Both the position numbers and the translations under genes were made by a program. A stretch of DNA of 64,000 nt from the NCBI RefSeq assembly GCF_019645875.1, contig NZ_CP081000.1:930001-994000 (forward strand). The letters run 5' to 3'. Each line of letters opens with the position of its first letter. The first letter of the stretch is position 1. Below, one piece after another: positions 8,552-17,668 of this stretch. The notes below the pieces were generated by a model, which was given only the letters and a program-made list of their open reading frames with translations, had not been told where the DNA came from and searched no databases. The DNA is from Mycolicibacterium senegalense. Its GTDB lineage: Bacteria > Actinomycetota > Actinomycetes > Mycobacteriales > Mycobacteriaceae.

Positions 8552-9474
8552 CACACCGGGAAGCTGACGCCGGTGAGCTCCTCGGACACCGCCCACAGCC
8601 GGCGCTGCAGCTCCTCGTCATGCGACTGCTTGCTGGAGGACACCAGCTTCGGGTAACCGCGCACTTCCCGGAATCCGTCCGGCCCGTAGTACTGGCCGCC
8701 GCGAACCTCGGGATCAGTGGCCGCGCGCAGTGTCGCCAGTGCGCCCTTGTGCGCGCTGTTGACGAGCAGAGCGGTGACCTGGTCCACGCCCGGCAGCCTG
8801 GCGCCGGGGATGTGACGGGTGAGCTCGGTGGCCGACACCCCGGGATGGGCAGCCACCGCGATCGTCGGCTCGTTCTTGGCGGCCAGGCGGCGCTGCAGTT
8901 CGTAGGTGAACAGCAGATTCGACAGCTTGGACTGTCCGTAGGCGGCGACGCGGTTGTAGCTGCGTTCCCACTGCAGGTCGTCGAAGTGGATCCCGGCCTG
9001 AATGCGGTGCGCGACGCTGGCGACCGCGACGACACGTGACCCGTCGACCGGCAGCAGGTGATCGAGCAGCAGCCCGGTCAACGCGAACGCGCCCAGGTGG
9101 TTGGTGCCGAACTGCAGCTCGAAGCCGTCGACGGTGGTCTGCTTGGGCGGGTACATCACCCCGGCGTTGTTGATCAGCAGGTCGATCCGCGGGTAGGCCG
9201 CCTTCAGCTCGTCGGCGGCAGTGCGGACCGAATCCAGCGAGCCCACATCCAGCTGCTGCAGCTTGAGGTCCGCCTTGGGTACCGCGGCGGTGATCCGGGC
9301 GACGGCCTGGCGGCCCTTGTCCATATTGCGTACGGCGACGACGACGTGCGCGCCCTTGGCGGCGAGCACACGCGCGGTCTCATAACCCAGACCGGTGTTG
9401 GAGCCGGTGACGATCGCGATCCGGCCGGACTGATCGGGGACGTTGGCCTCGGTCCACTTGGAATTGGCGCTCAT
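8551..9474 (-). CDS. Short-chain dehydrogenase/reductase, retinol-dehydrogenase-like (Rv0439c type)
   Basis: A 307-residue SDR with the NAD(P) motif T-G-S-N-T-G-L-G (residues 23-30), N-N-A-G (102-105), catalytic Ser153 and Y179-G-Q-S-K183. The S-N-T-G-L-G variant and the W-E-R-x-Y-N-R segment are typical of the retinol dehydrogenase/oxidoreductase subgroup. The substrate is unknown. The ATG at 9474 is preceded by TATGTT eight bases upstream (minus strand), a likely leaderless promoter. The gene is translationally coupled to moeA. A close paralogue of the same length lies at 17732-18655. Confidence 0.92.
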   Translation of the reverse strand: MSANSKWTEANVPDQSGRIAIVTGSNTGLGYETARVLAAKGAHVVVAVRNMDKGRQAVARITAAVPKADLKLQQLDVGSLDSVRTAADELKAAYPRIDLLINNAGVMYPPKQTTVDGFELQFGTNHLGAFALTGLLLDHLLPVDGSRVVAVASVAHRIQAGIHFDDLQWERSYNRVAAYGQSKLSNLLFTYELQRRLAAKNEPTIAVAAHPGVSATELTRHIPGARLPGVDQVTALLVNSAHKGALATLRAATDPEVRGGQYYGPDGFREVRGYPKLVSSSKQSHDEELQRRLWAVSEELTGVSFPV

Positions 9475-9538
9475 GGGTGTTGAACATACGGAACGCCGGT
9501 GCTGGACGGCACCCCGGAGCCATAGCAGGCTGGGAGCC

Positions 9539-10534
9539 ATGCGCAAACTGCTGGCGGTCATGCTCACCGCGCTGCTGTGCGTCACCGGCTGTTCATCGAA
9601 GGACTCGGCCGCAGACCCGTTGTCCGCGTGGAACGACGCACCGGCGAAGAAGTCGATCACCGAGTTCGTCGAGCGCGTCACCACCGCGGACACCTCCGAT
9701 TTCGTCGCGCCGGAGGACCGCATCGCGGTGTTCGACAACGATGGCACGTTGTGGGCCGAAGCGCCGCTACCGTTCCAGGCGGCATTCGTCATCGACGAAC
9801 TCAGACGCCGGGCACCGCAGGAACCGGCCCTGGCCGCTGACCCGATGGTGCAGGCAGCGCTGAAGGGGGACGTCGCAGCTCTGCTCGCCGGTGACCGGCA
9901 TGAGGGGCTGCTGCGAGTGCTGGCGCTCACCCACGCCGGGATGACCACCGAGGAGTTCAACCAACGGGTGACCGACTGGATGGCGACCGCGCGCCATCCG
10001 CGGTTCGGCGAACCCTACGACCAGCTGACCTACGAGCCACAGCAGCAGCTTCTGAACTACCTGCGGGACAACGGCTTCCGGACCTTCATCGTTTCTGGCG
10101 GCGGGGCGGACTTCATGCGGGTGTTCTCGCAGCGGGTGTACGGTATCCCGCCCGAGCAGGTCGTCGGCTCCACCGGCACCACGAAATACGAACTGCGCGA
10201 AGGCAAACCGGTGCTCGTCAAGAGCATGGACTACGTGTTCGTCGACGACAAGGCCGGCAAACCGTCGGGAATTCACGAGTTCGTCGGCCATCGGCCGATT
10301 TTGGCGGTAGGCAACAGCGACGGTGACCAGGCGATGCTGGAATACACCACGATCGACAACCCACGGCCCAGCCTCGGCGTGCTGATCCACCACACCGACG
10401 CCGACCGCGAATACGCCTACGACGCCAACCCGCCGTCGTCCGGAAAGCTGGTCACCGCACTGCAGGCGGCCGAACCGAACAGCTGGACCGTCGTCGACAT
10501 GAAGAACGACTGGAAGACGGTGTTCGCCCAGTGA
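9539..10534 (+). CDS. HAD-family phosphatase lipoprotein
   Basis: A 331-residue protein with a lipoprotein signal: a basic start, a hydrophobic stretch and the lipobox V-T-G-C with Cys18. The HAD nucleophile motif is F-D66-N-D68-G-T, and motif II/III follows (V-S-G-G-G near residue 185, and G-N-S-D-G-D near 258, carrying the acidic metal ligands). It is therefore probably a cell-surface phosphatase acting on a small phosphorylated compound. The start at 9539 was chosen over longer frames because it places the signal peptide at the N-terminus. Its end overlaps the next start by four bases (GTGA), so it may head an operon with the two PH-domain membrane proteins. Confidence 0.85.
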   Translation: MRKLLAVMLTALLCVTGCSSKDSAADPLSAWNDAPAKKSITEFVERVTTADTSDFVAPEDRIAVFDNDGTLWAEAPLPFQAAFVIDELRRRAPQEPALAADPMVQAALKGDVAALLAGDRHEGLLRVLALTHAGMTTEEFNQRVTDWMATARHPRFGEPYDQLTYEPQQQLLNYLRDNGFRTFIVSGGGADFMRVFSQRVYGIPPEQVVGSTGTTKYELREGKPVLVKSMDYVFVDDKAGKPSGIHEFVGHRPILAVGNSDGDQAMLEYTTIDNPRPSLGVLIHHTDADREYAYDANPPSSGKLVTALQAAEPNSWTVVDMKNDWKTVFAQ

Positions 10535-11025
10535 GATTGATCGATCCGGCCCAGCGGCCCAGCAGCAAGGCTCCACTGGTCTGGGCGCTGAGCGCCGCCA
10601 TCCCCTGGGCAGCGCTGACCCTGGCCCAGTTGATCTGGTTCGCAATCGATTCCCGGGTGCCATGGCTGCACGGTGTTGCCGCTGCCGCCACGGTTCTGGG
10701 CGCGCTGTTCTTCGTCGTGGTGGTCCCGATGTGGCGCTACCGTGTGCACCGCTGGGATATCAATGTCGGGTCCGGAACACCCGCGGTGTACACCCGCACC
10801 GGCTGGCTGGTGCAGGAGCGGCGGATCGCGCCGATCTCCCGGGTGCAGACCGTGGACACCTACCGGGGGCCGCTGGATCGGCTCTTCGGGCTGGCCAACG
10901 TGACGGTGACGACGGCGTCGTCGGCCGGGGCGGTGCGCATCGTGGCACTCGACGACGACGTCGCCGAGCACGTGGTGGCGCAACTGACCGATATCGCGGC
11001 AATCGGCGAGCAGGACGCCACGTGA
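10531..11025 (+). CDS. Bacterial PH-domain membrane protein (YdbS-like)
   Basis: A 164-residue protein with two N-terminal membrane helices (about residues 19-67) and a C-terminal bacterial PH (bPH2) domain. Typical pieces are Y-R-V-H-R-W-D-I, T-R-T-G-W-L-V-Q-E-R-R-I-A-P-I-S-R-V-Q-T-V and G-P-L-D-R-L-F-G-L-A-N-V-T-V. The GTG start overlaps the stop of the lipoprotein gene, and its own stop overlaps the next GTG, so the three genes are coupled. YdbS/YdbT pairs are conserved in Gram-positive bacteria, where some confer resistance to antimicrobial peptides; here the role is unproven. Confidence 0.88.
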   Translation: MRLIDPAQRPSSKAPLVWALSAAIPWAALTLAQLIWFAIDSRVPWLHGVAAAATVLGALFFVVVVPMWRYRVHRWDINVGSGTPAVYTRTGWLVQERRIAPISRVQTVDTYRGPLDRLFGLANVTVTTASSAGAVRIVALDDDVAEHVVAQLTDIAAIGEQDAT

Positions 11026-12485
11026 CCACGCGGGCGAGCGAGCGGCACTGGCAGCGGCTGAGCCCCCGCATGCTGCTGGTCCACCCCGTCCACGAAGTCC
11101 TGCAACAGATTCCGCTGCTGATCGGCGCGGTGGTGCTGGGCTCGGCGACCGGCAACCAAGGGTGGACCATCGCGGCCATCGGCCTGACCGTCGCCGTGGG
11201 CCTGGCCCGCTGGTTCACCACCAGCTACCGCATCGAACCCGACGAGGTGCAGCTGCGCACCGGGTTGCTGCAACGCAAGGTGCTCTCGGTGCCGCGCAAC
11301 CGCATCCGGTCGGTATCCACCGACGCCCGGCTGTTGCACCGGATGCTCGGGCTGACCGTTTTGAGGATCAGCACCGGCCAGGAAGCCAAGGGCGACACCG
11401 AGTTCGCTCTCGACGCGGTCGAAGCACAGCAGGTGCCCAGGCTGCGGGCGATCCTGCTCGCCGACGCCGTCCCGGTCGCCGATGCACCGGCCGGTCTCGA
11501 ACTCGCCCGCTGGCAGCCGTCCTGGCTGCGCTACAGCCCGCTGAGTTTCACGGGCCTGGCCATGATCGCCGCCGCGGCCGGTGTGGTCTACCAAGCCGGT
11601 GCCGGTGCCGCCCTGCAGAACTCGGATATCGCACAGTCGGGTGTCGCGATCGCCGAGCGCCTGGGCGTGCTGGTCAGCGTGCTGGTGGGCGCGCTCGTGA
11701 TTGTCGTGGTCTCGGTGGTGCTCTCAGTACTGCGGTCCTTGCTGACGTACGGGAATCTGGTATTGCGCCGAGACGCCGAGGTGCTGCACCTGCAGCACGG
11801 CCTGTTGCGCCTGCGCGAGCACACCTACGACATGCGGCGGTTGCGCGGCGGAACCCTGCGGGAGCCACTGCTGGTGCGTGCGTTCGGCGGCGCCCGCCTG
11901 GACGCCGTGATGACCGGAGTCGGCGGGGAGGGTGAGGCCTCGCTGCTGCTGCCACCGTGCCCGTCCAGAACCGCCACCGCGGTACTGGCCGAGCTGATCG
12001 GCGACCCCGGCGCGGTGGACGCGCCGCTCGTGGCCCACGGACCGGCGGCGGTGCGGCGACGCTGGACCCGTGCCCTGACCCTGCCGGTGGTGGCCGCCGC
12101 GATGCTGGGCCTGGTCGGCGTGCCGGCCTGGGTCTGGATGCTGTGGGCGGTTGCTGTGGTGGCTGCCGGTCTACTGGCTGCTGACCGGGTGCGGTCCCTG
12201 GGACATCGGGTGCGTGACGGTTGGCTGGTGGCCCGTGCCGGAAGCCTGGAGCGCCGCCGGGATCACCTCGACACCGCGGGCATCATCGGATGGACGGTGC
12301 GCCAGACGTTCTTTCAACGTCGCGCCGGGGTGGCCACCCTGATCGCGGCGACGGCGGCAGGGGAGAAGCGCTACCAGGTGCTCGACGTGCCGGCCGAGCA
12401 GGCCTGGTCGGTGGCGGCGGCCGCCACCCCGTGGGTGGCCGACAATGCGTGGGCAACCGGGCAGGCAGGCCCCGAGTTGCGCTGA
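11022..12485 (+). CDS. Bacterial PH-domain membrane protein (YdbT-like)
   Basis: A 487-residue protein with paired membrane helices and repeated bPH2 domains: residues about 65-150 (Y-R-I-E-P-D-E-V-Q-L-R-T-G-L-L, then V-P-R-N-R-I-R-S-V), about 240-330 (L-R-R-D-A-E-V-L-H-L-Q-H-G-L-L), and a third, more degenerate one near the C-terminus. The GTG start at 11022 overlaps the stop of the YdbS-like gene (GTGA) and replaces a much longer frame that lies inside that gene. Large YdbT-like protein plus small YdbS-like protein is the standard pair, presumably forming one membrane complex. Confidence 0.88.
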   Translation: MTTRASERHWQRLSPRMLLVHPVHEVLQQIPLLIGAVVLGSATGNQGWTIAAIGLTVAVGLARWFTTSYRIEPDEVQLRTGLLQRKVLSVPRNRIRSVSTDARLLHRMLGLTVLRISTGQEAKGDTEFALDAVEAQQVPRLRAILLADAVPVADAPAGLELARWQPSWLRYSPLSFTGLAMIAAAAGVVYQAGAGAALQNSDIAQSGVAIAERLGVLVSVLVGALVIVVVSVVLSVLRSLLTYGNLVLRRDAEVLHLQHGLLRLREHTYDMRRLRGGTLREPLLVRAFGGARLDAVMTGVGGEGEASLLLPPCPSRTATAVLAELIGDPGAVDAPLVAHGPAAVRRRWTRALTLPVVAAAMLGLVGVPAWVWMLWAVAVVAAGLLAADRVRSLGHRVRDGWLVARAGSLERRRDHLDTAGIIGWTVRQTFFQRRAGVATLIAATAAGEKRYQVLDVPAEQAWSVAAAATPWVADNAWATGQAGPELR

Positions 12486-12510
12486 ATTCGCGGGCGTTTA
12501 CTGTCGCTGC

Positions 12511-13326
12511 ATGGCTATCGGTGGAGTGCTCTTCGACATCGATGGTGTGCTGGTGACCTCCTGGCAGCCCATCGACGGCGCGGCCCAGACGCTGCGGGTA
12601 CTGGCCGACAACGACATCGCGCGGTCCTACCTGACCAACACCACCACCCGCACCCGCGCCCAGATCGCCGACCTGCTGACCGCGGCCGGCATGGACGTCG
12701 CCGCCGATGAAGTCATCACCGCGGCCGCGCTGACCGCCGAGTACGTGCGGGACCGTTATCCCGGCGCCCGATGTTTCCTGGTCAACAGCGGGCAGATCGG
12801 CGAGGACATGCCCGGCGTCGACGTCGTGTATTCCAGTGACTTCACCGGACCGGCCGCCCCCGACACCCCGGATGTGGTGCTGCTCGGCGGTGCGGGGCCG
12901 GAGTACAACCACCTCACGCTGAGTTGGGTCTACGACTGGATGGCGCAAGGGGTGCCGGTGGTCGCTATGCACCGCAGCACCGCGTGGAACACCACCGACG
13001 GGCTGCGGGTGGATACCGGCATGTATCTGGCCGGCATGGAGGCGACCTCGGGCCGCAAGGCCACCGCCGTCGGCAAGCCCGCGCCGGAGGGGTTCCTGGC
13101 CGCCGCCAACCGGCTCGGCGTCGACCCCGAAGAGATGTACATGATCGGCGACGACCTGAACAACGACGTGCTGGCCGCCCAGGTGGTGGGGATGGCCGGG
13201 GTGCTGGTGCGGACCGGGAAGTTCCGCCAGGCCACGCTGGACCGTTGGGCCACAGACGAATTCGCGATGCAGCCCAACTACGTCATCGACTCGGTGGCAG
13301 ACCTTCCCGAATTGTTGGGGCTGTAG
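12511..13326 (+). CDS. HAD-IIA family hydrolase (NagD/HDHD2-like)
   Basis: A 271-residue protein whose first residues contain the nucleophile motif D9-I-D11-G-V-L. T-N-T-T-T-R-T (about 45-51) is motif II, G-K-P-A-P-E-G near residue 190 is the conserved lysine motif, and G-D-D-L-N-N-D-V near 213 is the acidic motif. The large cap inserted between motifs II and III identifies subclass IIA, phosphatases related to NagD and p-nitrophenyl phosphatase. A TACTGT box (12499-12504) six bases before the ATG supports this start. Confidence 0.88.
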   Translation: MAIGGVLFDIDGVLVTSWQPIDGAAQTLRVLADNDIARSYLTNTTTRTRAQIADLLTAAGMDVAADEVITAAALTAEYVRDRYPGARCFLVNSGQIGEDMPGVDVVYSSDFTGPAAPDTPDVVLLGGAGPEYNHLTLSWVYDWMAQGVPVVAMHRSTAWNTTDGLRVDTGMYLAGMEATSGRKATAVGKPAPEGFLAAANRLGVDPEEMYMIGDDLNNDVLAAQVVGMAGVLVRTGKFRQATLDRWATDEFAMQPNYVIDSVADLPELLGL

Positions 13327-13334
13327 GGCTGGCG

Positions 13335-13359
13335 GCGACGCGCCCGCCTTCGGCGTCGC
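13335..13359 (+). terminator. Possible terminator hairpin after the HAD-IIA gene
   Basis: GCGACGC (13335-13341) pairs with GCGTCGC (13353-13359), and GTTTTCT follows three bases later. The genes converge here (HAD-IIA on plus, DUF1214 protein on minus), so it fits a terminator for the plus-strand gene, although the stem is only seven pairs. Confidence 0.4.
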
Positions 13360-13364
13360 GCCGT

Positions 13365-13414
13365 TTTCTACACCCGGGCTGTGATTTTCGACGAGCACGA
13401 CCCAGGTGCAGAAA
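13365..13414. repeat. Imperfect intergenic dyad, copy 1 of a two-member family
   Basis: TTTCTACACCCGGG (from 13365) is mirrored by CCCAGGTGCAGAAA ending at 13414, with an internal CGAC...GCACGACCC core. The right half (13389-13414) agrees ungapped at 21 of 26 positions with 30125-30150, which is the right half of a similar dyad. These look like copies of a small dispersed intergenic palindrome rather than gene-specific operators. Confidence 0.45.
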
Positions 13415-13457
13415 TCGGTGGGGTTCCGAGCGGCGAGCGGCGTGATGGCCGGCGCAG

Positions 13458-15689
13458 CTACACCGTGTAGCGGCGGTCGTATCCGGCCTTACGCTCGGCG
13501 AGCTGTTGCGCGCGGTCGTAGTTCAACTGCTCGTCGGTGGTGTTGGGGTCGCCTTCCAAGATTCCCTTGACCTCTGAAACGTTCACCACCTGCGTTGACA
13601 CCGTCGGCATGTTCGTGGCGTCCGGGTCAACGCCCTGGAACCGCATCGAGATGGTGCCCTGATTCAGGCCACCGGTCGACACCCAATTGGCCACGCCCGG
13701 ATCGTTTTTCGATACCACGATCGTGTACGTGCCGTCGGCGTTCTTGACGGCCTGGCTGTTGTTGAGGCTGGTCTGCTGATTGCGGGTGTCGTTGGTGATG
13801 GTCCAGTCGTTGGTCACCGGCACCACGAAGTACTCGGCGTCACCGGGATCGACGGTGATGATCATCGCCTCGTCGTCCTTGAGCTGGAAGTAGCCCGCGC
13901 TCTGCAACTGGGTGGAGAGGAACTGCGCGTTGTGCTGTGGCTGGGACAGCGTGTTGGGTGTGCCCGTGGCGCCGGTGGCCACCGTCATGTACGTGTTCTC
14001 ACCGCTGATTCCGGTCACCAGCATCAGCAGGGCGGTCTCGGTCGACGACAGCAGCAGCGGCGCCTGGTCGAACGCCGGGATGATCGACACCAAGTTCATC
14101 AACGCCGGGTTCTTGACCACGGTCTCGCCGATGCCCGGGATTGCGAATCCGCCGATCTGGCTGAACAAGCTGCTGGGCGGCCCGGCGGTCTTCTCGATCG
14201 TCAGCGTCATCGGCGTCTCGGTGTTCCAGTCGCCCAACGTGTTTCGGGTGGCCAGAATCGTCGAGTTCGCCGGGGCCTGGATGTAGTTCATACCCTGCTC
14301 GGGATTCTCAGGTGCCGCGTTCGGGCTGACCACGATGGTGAACGTCCCGTCGTCGCGGATGCTCAGCTGCTCACCGTCGAGATTCTGCGCCGTGACACCG
14401 TTGATGCCGGTCAGCACACTGAAATTGGTGTTGGCAGAGGTTGGATGGGTGCTCGGATCGGCTGGGTCGTAGCCTTCGATCTTTCCCTGGATCTCGTACG
14501 TCGAGGCGCCGTTGATTCCGGTGAACCGATAGACGGTATCCGGGTTGTCGTACCAGATCCTGGTGCCGCCGGCGTCCTGCCCATTCCAGCTGTGCGGCGG
14601 GTTGACCTGCAGCAGCAGCTTCGGATCGTTCGAATTGAGCAATATGAACTCGGTCGCCGATTGGTTGGCGTACTCGGTTGCCGCCTCGTTGAGCTGCGAC
14701 AGGTTGGTCCAGTCGGGGCCCCCGACCGCCGAGAAGTTCTTGGCCGCCTCCACGTACCAGGCCGCCATCAGGACCACTTTGGCCAACTGGACGATCGGCG
14801 TGTTGACGATCTGGCTGACCTGCTGTTCGGCGGCCAGCTGATCCTCGGTGGCCAGGATGCTCGTCGCCTCCGCGGTCACCTCGGAGGTCACCTGCGATGT
14901 CGCTTCCGGAGTGGTGACCCGTCCAAAGGGCACGAGCCCCTGCCGGCCGTCGCGGCGAGACCAGCCGAGCAGTGCCGCCAGGCCGATCTCCTGGATCGGG
15001 CTCACCGGCGTTTCCGGCAGGTGCGGCTTGAGCCGTTCCGTCACCGCCGCCACCATCTCGGGGATGGGCTGCACCGCCGGTGCCTGGATACGAGGGCCGG
15101 ACGCCGGGATTATGTGCTCCACAACGTCTTTCACGACCGTCTGGGTGACGGCGGTCAGGGTTTCGAGGGGCTCGGTTTTGTCGGTCTCGACGGGTTCCTG
15201 GGGCCTGGTGTCCAGGGTCGCCTGCCGATTCCGAGACCCGTCGGTGGCATCGGTGATGGCACGCGAGACCGCCTGTTGCGCATCGTCGACGGTATCGGCC
15301 GCCTCGGGTTTGGTGTAGTCCTTACCGCCTTTGTCGCCCTTGGGTTTCCGTTCGGTCGACGTGATCGACGCCGAGGAAGGGCGACGCTCGCTGAGCTTCG
15401 AGCCGCCGAGCGCGGATTCCACCTTGGCGGTCACCTCGCTGACCCGTTTGGCCAGTTTGTCGTGACCGGAGAACGACGGTTTGCGAGGACCTCGCTTCGG
15501 GGTCGTGCTGTCTGATTTCGAGCTGCTGCCGACTCCGGACGAGGTGCCCGACGAGTCCGAGCTGCCGGTCTGTGCGGATGCGATCGCGGTGCCGTTGGCA
15601 ACCGCCACCCCGATCCCTAGGGCGACGGCCAGAGCGCCCACCCGTCCGATGAATCGTGCCCCGCCAGCGGTAGCGGACGTCGTCGTCAT
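13458..15689 (-). CDS. Exported DUF1214-domain protein with long low-complexity N-terminal region
   Basis: A 743-residue protein. The start at 15689 (M-T-T-T-S-A-T-A-G-G) follows a strong GGGAGG ribosome site. Residues about 12-38 form a Sec-type signal (A-L-A-V-A-L-G-I-G-V-A-V-A-N-G...A-S-A-Q). Residues about 40-250 are Ser/Thr/Lys/Pro-rich and disordered. The rest has an alpha-helical segment (A-A-K-N-F-S-A-V-G-G-P-D-W) and beta domains ending in the DUF1214 signature (S-K-N-D-P-G-V-A-N-W-V-S-T-G-G, then Q-G-T-I-S-M-R-F). It is predicted to be secreted or cell-wall associated; the biochemical function is unknown. It converges with the HAD-IIA gene and does not share an operon with its neighbours. 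Confidence 0.8.
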   Translation of the reverse strand: MTTTSATAGGARFIGRVGALAVALGIGVAVANGTAIASAQTGSSDSSGTSSGVGSSSKSDSTTPKRGPRKPSFSGHDKLAKRVSEVTAKVESALGGSKLSERRPSSASITSTERKPKGDKGGKDYTKPEAADTVDDAQQAVSRAITDATDGSRNRQATLDTRPQEPVETDKTEPLETLTAVTQTVVKDVVEHIIPASGPRIQAPAVQPIPEMVAAVTERLKPHLPETPVSPIQEIGLAALLGWSRRDGRQGLVPFGRVTTPEATSQVTSEVTAEATSILATEDQLAAEQQVSQIVNTPIVQLAKVVLMAAWYVEAAKNFSAVGGPDWTNLSQLNEAATEYANQSATEFILLNSNDPKLLLQVNPPHSWNGQDAGGTRIWYDNPDTVYRFTGINGASTYEIQGKIEGYDPADPSTHPTSANTNFSVLTGINGVTAQNLDGEQLSIRDDGTFTIVVSPNAAPENPEQGMNYIQAPANSTILATRNTLGDWNTETPMTLTIEKTAGPPSSLFSQIGGFAIPGIGETVVKNPALMNLVSIIPAFDQAPLLLSSTETALLMLVTGISGENTYMTVATGATGTPNTLSQPQHNAQFLSTQLQSAGYFQLKDDEAMIITVDPGDAEYFVVPVTNDWTITNDTRNQQTSLNNSQAVKNADGTYTIVVSKNDPGVANWVSTGGLNQGTISMRFQGVDPDATNMPTVSTQVVNVSEVKGILEGDPNTTDEQLNYDRAQQLAERKAGYDRRYTV

Positions 15690-15705
15690 GTCGCCTCCCC
15701 CAACT

Positions 15706-15724
15706 GTTCTGACTGTCACAGAAC
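15706..15724. promoter_or_regulatory. Short dyad GTTCTG-N7-CAGAAC upstream of the DUF1214 gene
   Basis: A perfect 6-bp inverted repeat lies 17-35 bases before the ATG at 15689, just upstream of its ribosome site. It could be an operator or a 5'-UTR hairpin; nothing else in the window repeats it. Confidence 0.35.
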
Positions 15725-15806
15725 GCAATTGGCCGACTGTAACAAGTTCCAGTTCGGTCTCGGGCGAGTTTGACGGACTCTGAGTTTATTTACCTGTGGA
15801 GTGCGC

Positions 15807-17513
15807 TCAGGCCTTCAGATCCCGCACGGCTTCGATGCGGGCCTTGAGCTGATCGGTGGTGGCAGCGGCCACCGGCGGCCCGCCGCAGATGCGCCGGAGC
15901 TCGTTGTGGATCCAGCCGTGCGGCTTGCCGGTGCGGTGATGAGCGATGGTCACCAACGCGTTGAGTTCGCGACGCAACTCGCGGATCTGGCCGTGGGTGG
16001 TGCGAGGCGGTGGCGGACCACCCGACACCGCGGCCTCGGCCGTGCGCTTGGTGAGCTGCTCGTCCTGCCTGCGCCGCAACAGGTCTCGCATCTGCTCGGC
16101 GTCGAGCAGGCCGGGTATGCCCAGGTAGTCGGCTTCCTCGTCGCTGCCGGCGGGCGTCGCGGTGCCGAACGAGGCGCCGTCGAAGATGACCTGGTCCAGC
16201 TCGGCGTCGGCACCCAGGTACTCGACGCCGTTCTCCAGCTCGCTCTTCTCGTCCTTGCGTTTCTCGGCGGCTTCCAGGGCCTCGTCGTCCAGCCCATCCG
16301 ACTCGCGGTGCGGCTTGCCCAGCACGTGGTTGCGCTGGGCTTCCATCTCACTGGCCAGCAGCAGCAGGTTCGGCACCGACGGCAAGAAGATGCTGGCGGT
16401 CTCACCCGGGCGGCGCGACCGCACGAACCGGCCGATGGCCTGGGCGAAGAACAACGGTGTCGACGCACTCGTGGCGTACACGCCGACCGACAGCCGGGGC
16501 ACGTCGACGCCTTCGGACACCATGCGCACCGCAACCAGCCACCGGCTGGTGCCCGCCGAATACTGACTGATCCGGTCGGACGCGCTCGGATCGTCGGAGA
16601 GCACCACCGTCGGTGCCTCGCCGGTGATCTTGGTGAGCAGATCGGCGTAGGCGCGGGCGGTGGTCTGGTTGGTGGCGATGATCATGCCGCCGGCATCGGG
16701 CACGTGCTGCCGCTTCTGCTGCAGCCGTTTGTCGGCGGCCGCGATGACCGCGGGCATCCACTCACCCGTCGGGTTCAGCGCGGTGCGCCAGGCCCGCGCC
16801 GTCTGCTCGGCGGTCAGCGGTTCGCCGAGGCGTGCCGCATGTTCCTCCCCGGCACTGTCGCGCCAGCGGGCCTCACCCGAGTAGGCCAGGAAGACCACGG
16901 GCCGGACCACGCCGTCGGCCAGTGCGTCGGCGTAGCCGTACACATGGTCGGCCTGCGAGCGCTGGAAACCGGCCTCGTCCGGTTCGTAGTTGACGAACGG
17001 GATCGGGCTGTCGTCGCTGCGGAACGGGGTGCCGGTCAGTGCCAAGCGTCGGGTCGCGTCGTCGAAGGCTTCGCGCATCGCGTCGCCCCAGCTCTTCGAA
17101 TCACCACCGTGGTGGATCTCGTCGAAGATCACCAAGGTCTTGCGATTCTCGGTACGCACCCGGTGCCGGGTGGGATGGCTGGCCACCTGGGCATAGGTGA
17201 CAACGACCCCGTGGTACTCGGCAGAGGTCCGGGAGTCGGAGTTGCTGAACTTCGGATCCAACGCGATGCCGTTACGCGCGGCCGACTCCGCCCACTGGAT
17301 CTTGAGATGCTCGGTCGGCACCACGACGGTGATCGCCTCGACCGTGCGGTCGCTGAGAAGTTCAGCCGCGATCCGCAGCGCAAACGTCGTCTTCCCTGCG
17401 CCAGGGGTTGCCACCGCCAGGTAATCCCGTGGCTTGGCGGTCAAATACTTCACCAGCGCTTTGCGCTGCCAGCCCCGAAGTGCCTGGGTGCTGGGCGCTG
17501 CATCAGCCCGCAC
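15807..17513 (-). CDS. DEAD/DEAH-box (superfamily 2) helicase
   Basis: A 568-residue protein. The GTG at 17513 was chosen because AGAGGAG lies seven bases upstream; the longer frame invades the neighbouring SDR region. Motifs in order are Walker A T-P-G-A-G-K41-T-T, motif II D131-E-I-H-H, motif III-like A-L-T-G-T-P-F-R-S-D (about 158-167), and a C-terminal helicase domain with S-E-G-V-D-V-P and A-Q-A-I-G-R-F-V-R-S. The DEIHH variant and long spacing resemble type III restriction/UvrB-like nucleic-acid translocases. The C-terminus (after about 500) is a charged helical region. No methylase or nuclease gene is adjacent, so it is not part of a visible restriction system. Confidence 0.88.
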   Translation of the reverse strand: MRADAAPSTQALRGWQRKALVKYLTAKPRDYLAVATPGAGKTTFALRIAAELLSDRTVEAITVVVPTEHLKIQWAESAARNGIALDPKFSNSDSRTSAEYHGVVVTYAQVASHPTRHRVRTENRKTLVIFDEIHHGGDSKSWGDAMREAFDDATRRLALTGTPFRSDDSPIPFVNYEPDEAGFQRSQADHVYGYADALADGVVRPVVFLAYSGEARWRDSAGEEHAARLGEPLTAEQTARAWRTALNPTGEWMPAVIAAADKRLQQKRQHVPDAGGMIIATNQTTARAYADLLTKITGEAPTVVLSDDPSASDRISQYSAGTSRWLVAVRMVSEGVDVPRLSVGVYATSASTPLFFAQAIGRFVRSRRPGETASIFLPSVPNLLLLASEMEAQRNHVLGKPHRESDGLDDEALEAAEKRKDEKSELENGVEYLGADAELDQVIFDGASFGTATPAGSDEEADYLGIPGLLDAEQMRDLLRRRQDEQLTKRTAEAAVSGGPPPPRTTHGQIRELRRELNALVTIAHHRTGKPHGWIHNELRRICGGPPVAAATTDQLKARIEAVRDLKA

Positions 17514-17668
17514 CCGAGGACTCCTCTCAGTCGGAAAGCAGTCTAGGCCAGTGGGTTCCGCCGGCGCATCTCTGCAGGAAAGCGCCGGGCGTGTCGCTCG
17601 GTGAGCTGGAGCAAACACCCATCGGCGTCTTCGCGGGCCGACTTGGTGTCGACTAGTTCGCGTCGAGA

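Noticed and set aside
8551..9960. Extended 469-residue SDR starting within the lipoprotein gene
   Set aside because: The extra N-terminus is Ser/Arg-rich antisense of the HAD lipoprotein gene; the ATG at 9474 puts the NAD-binding motif at its usual position.
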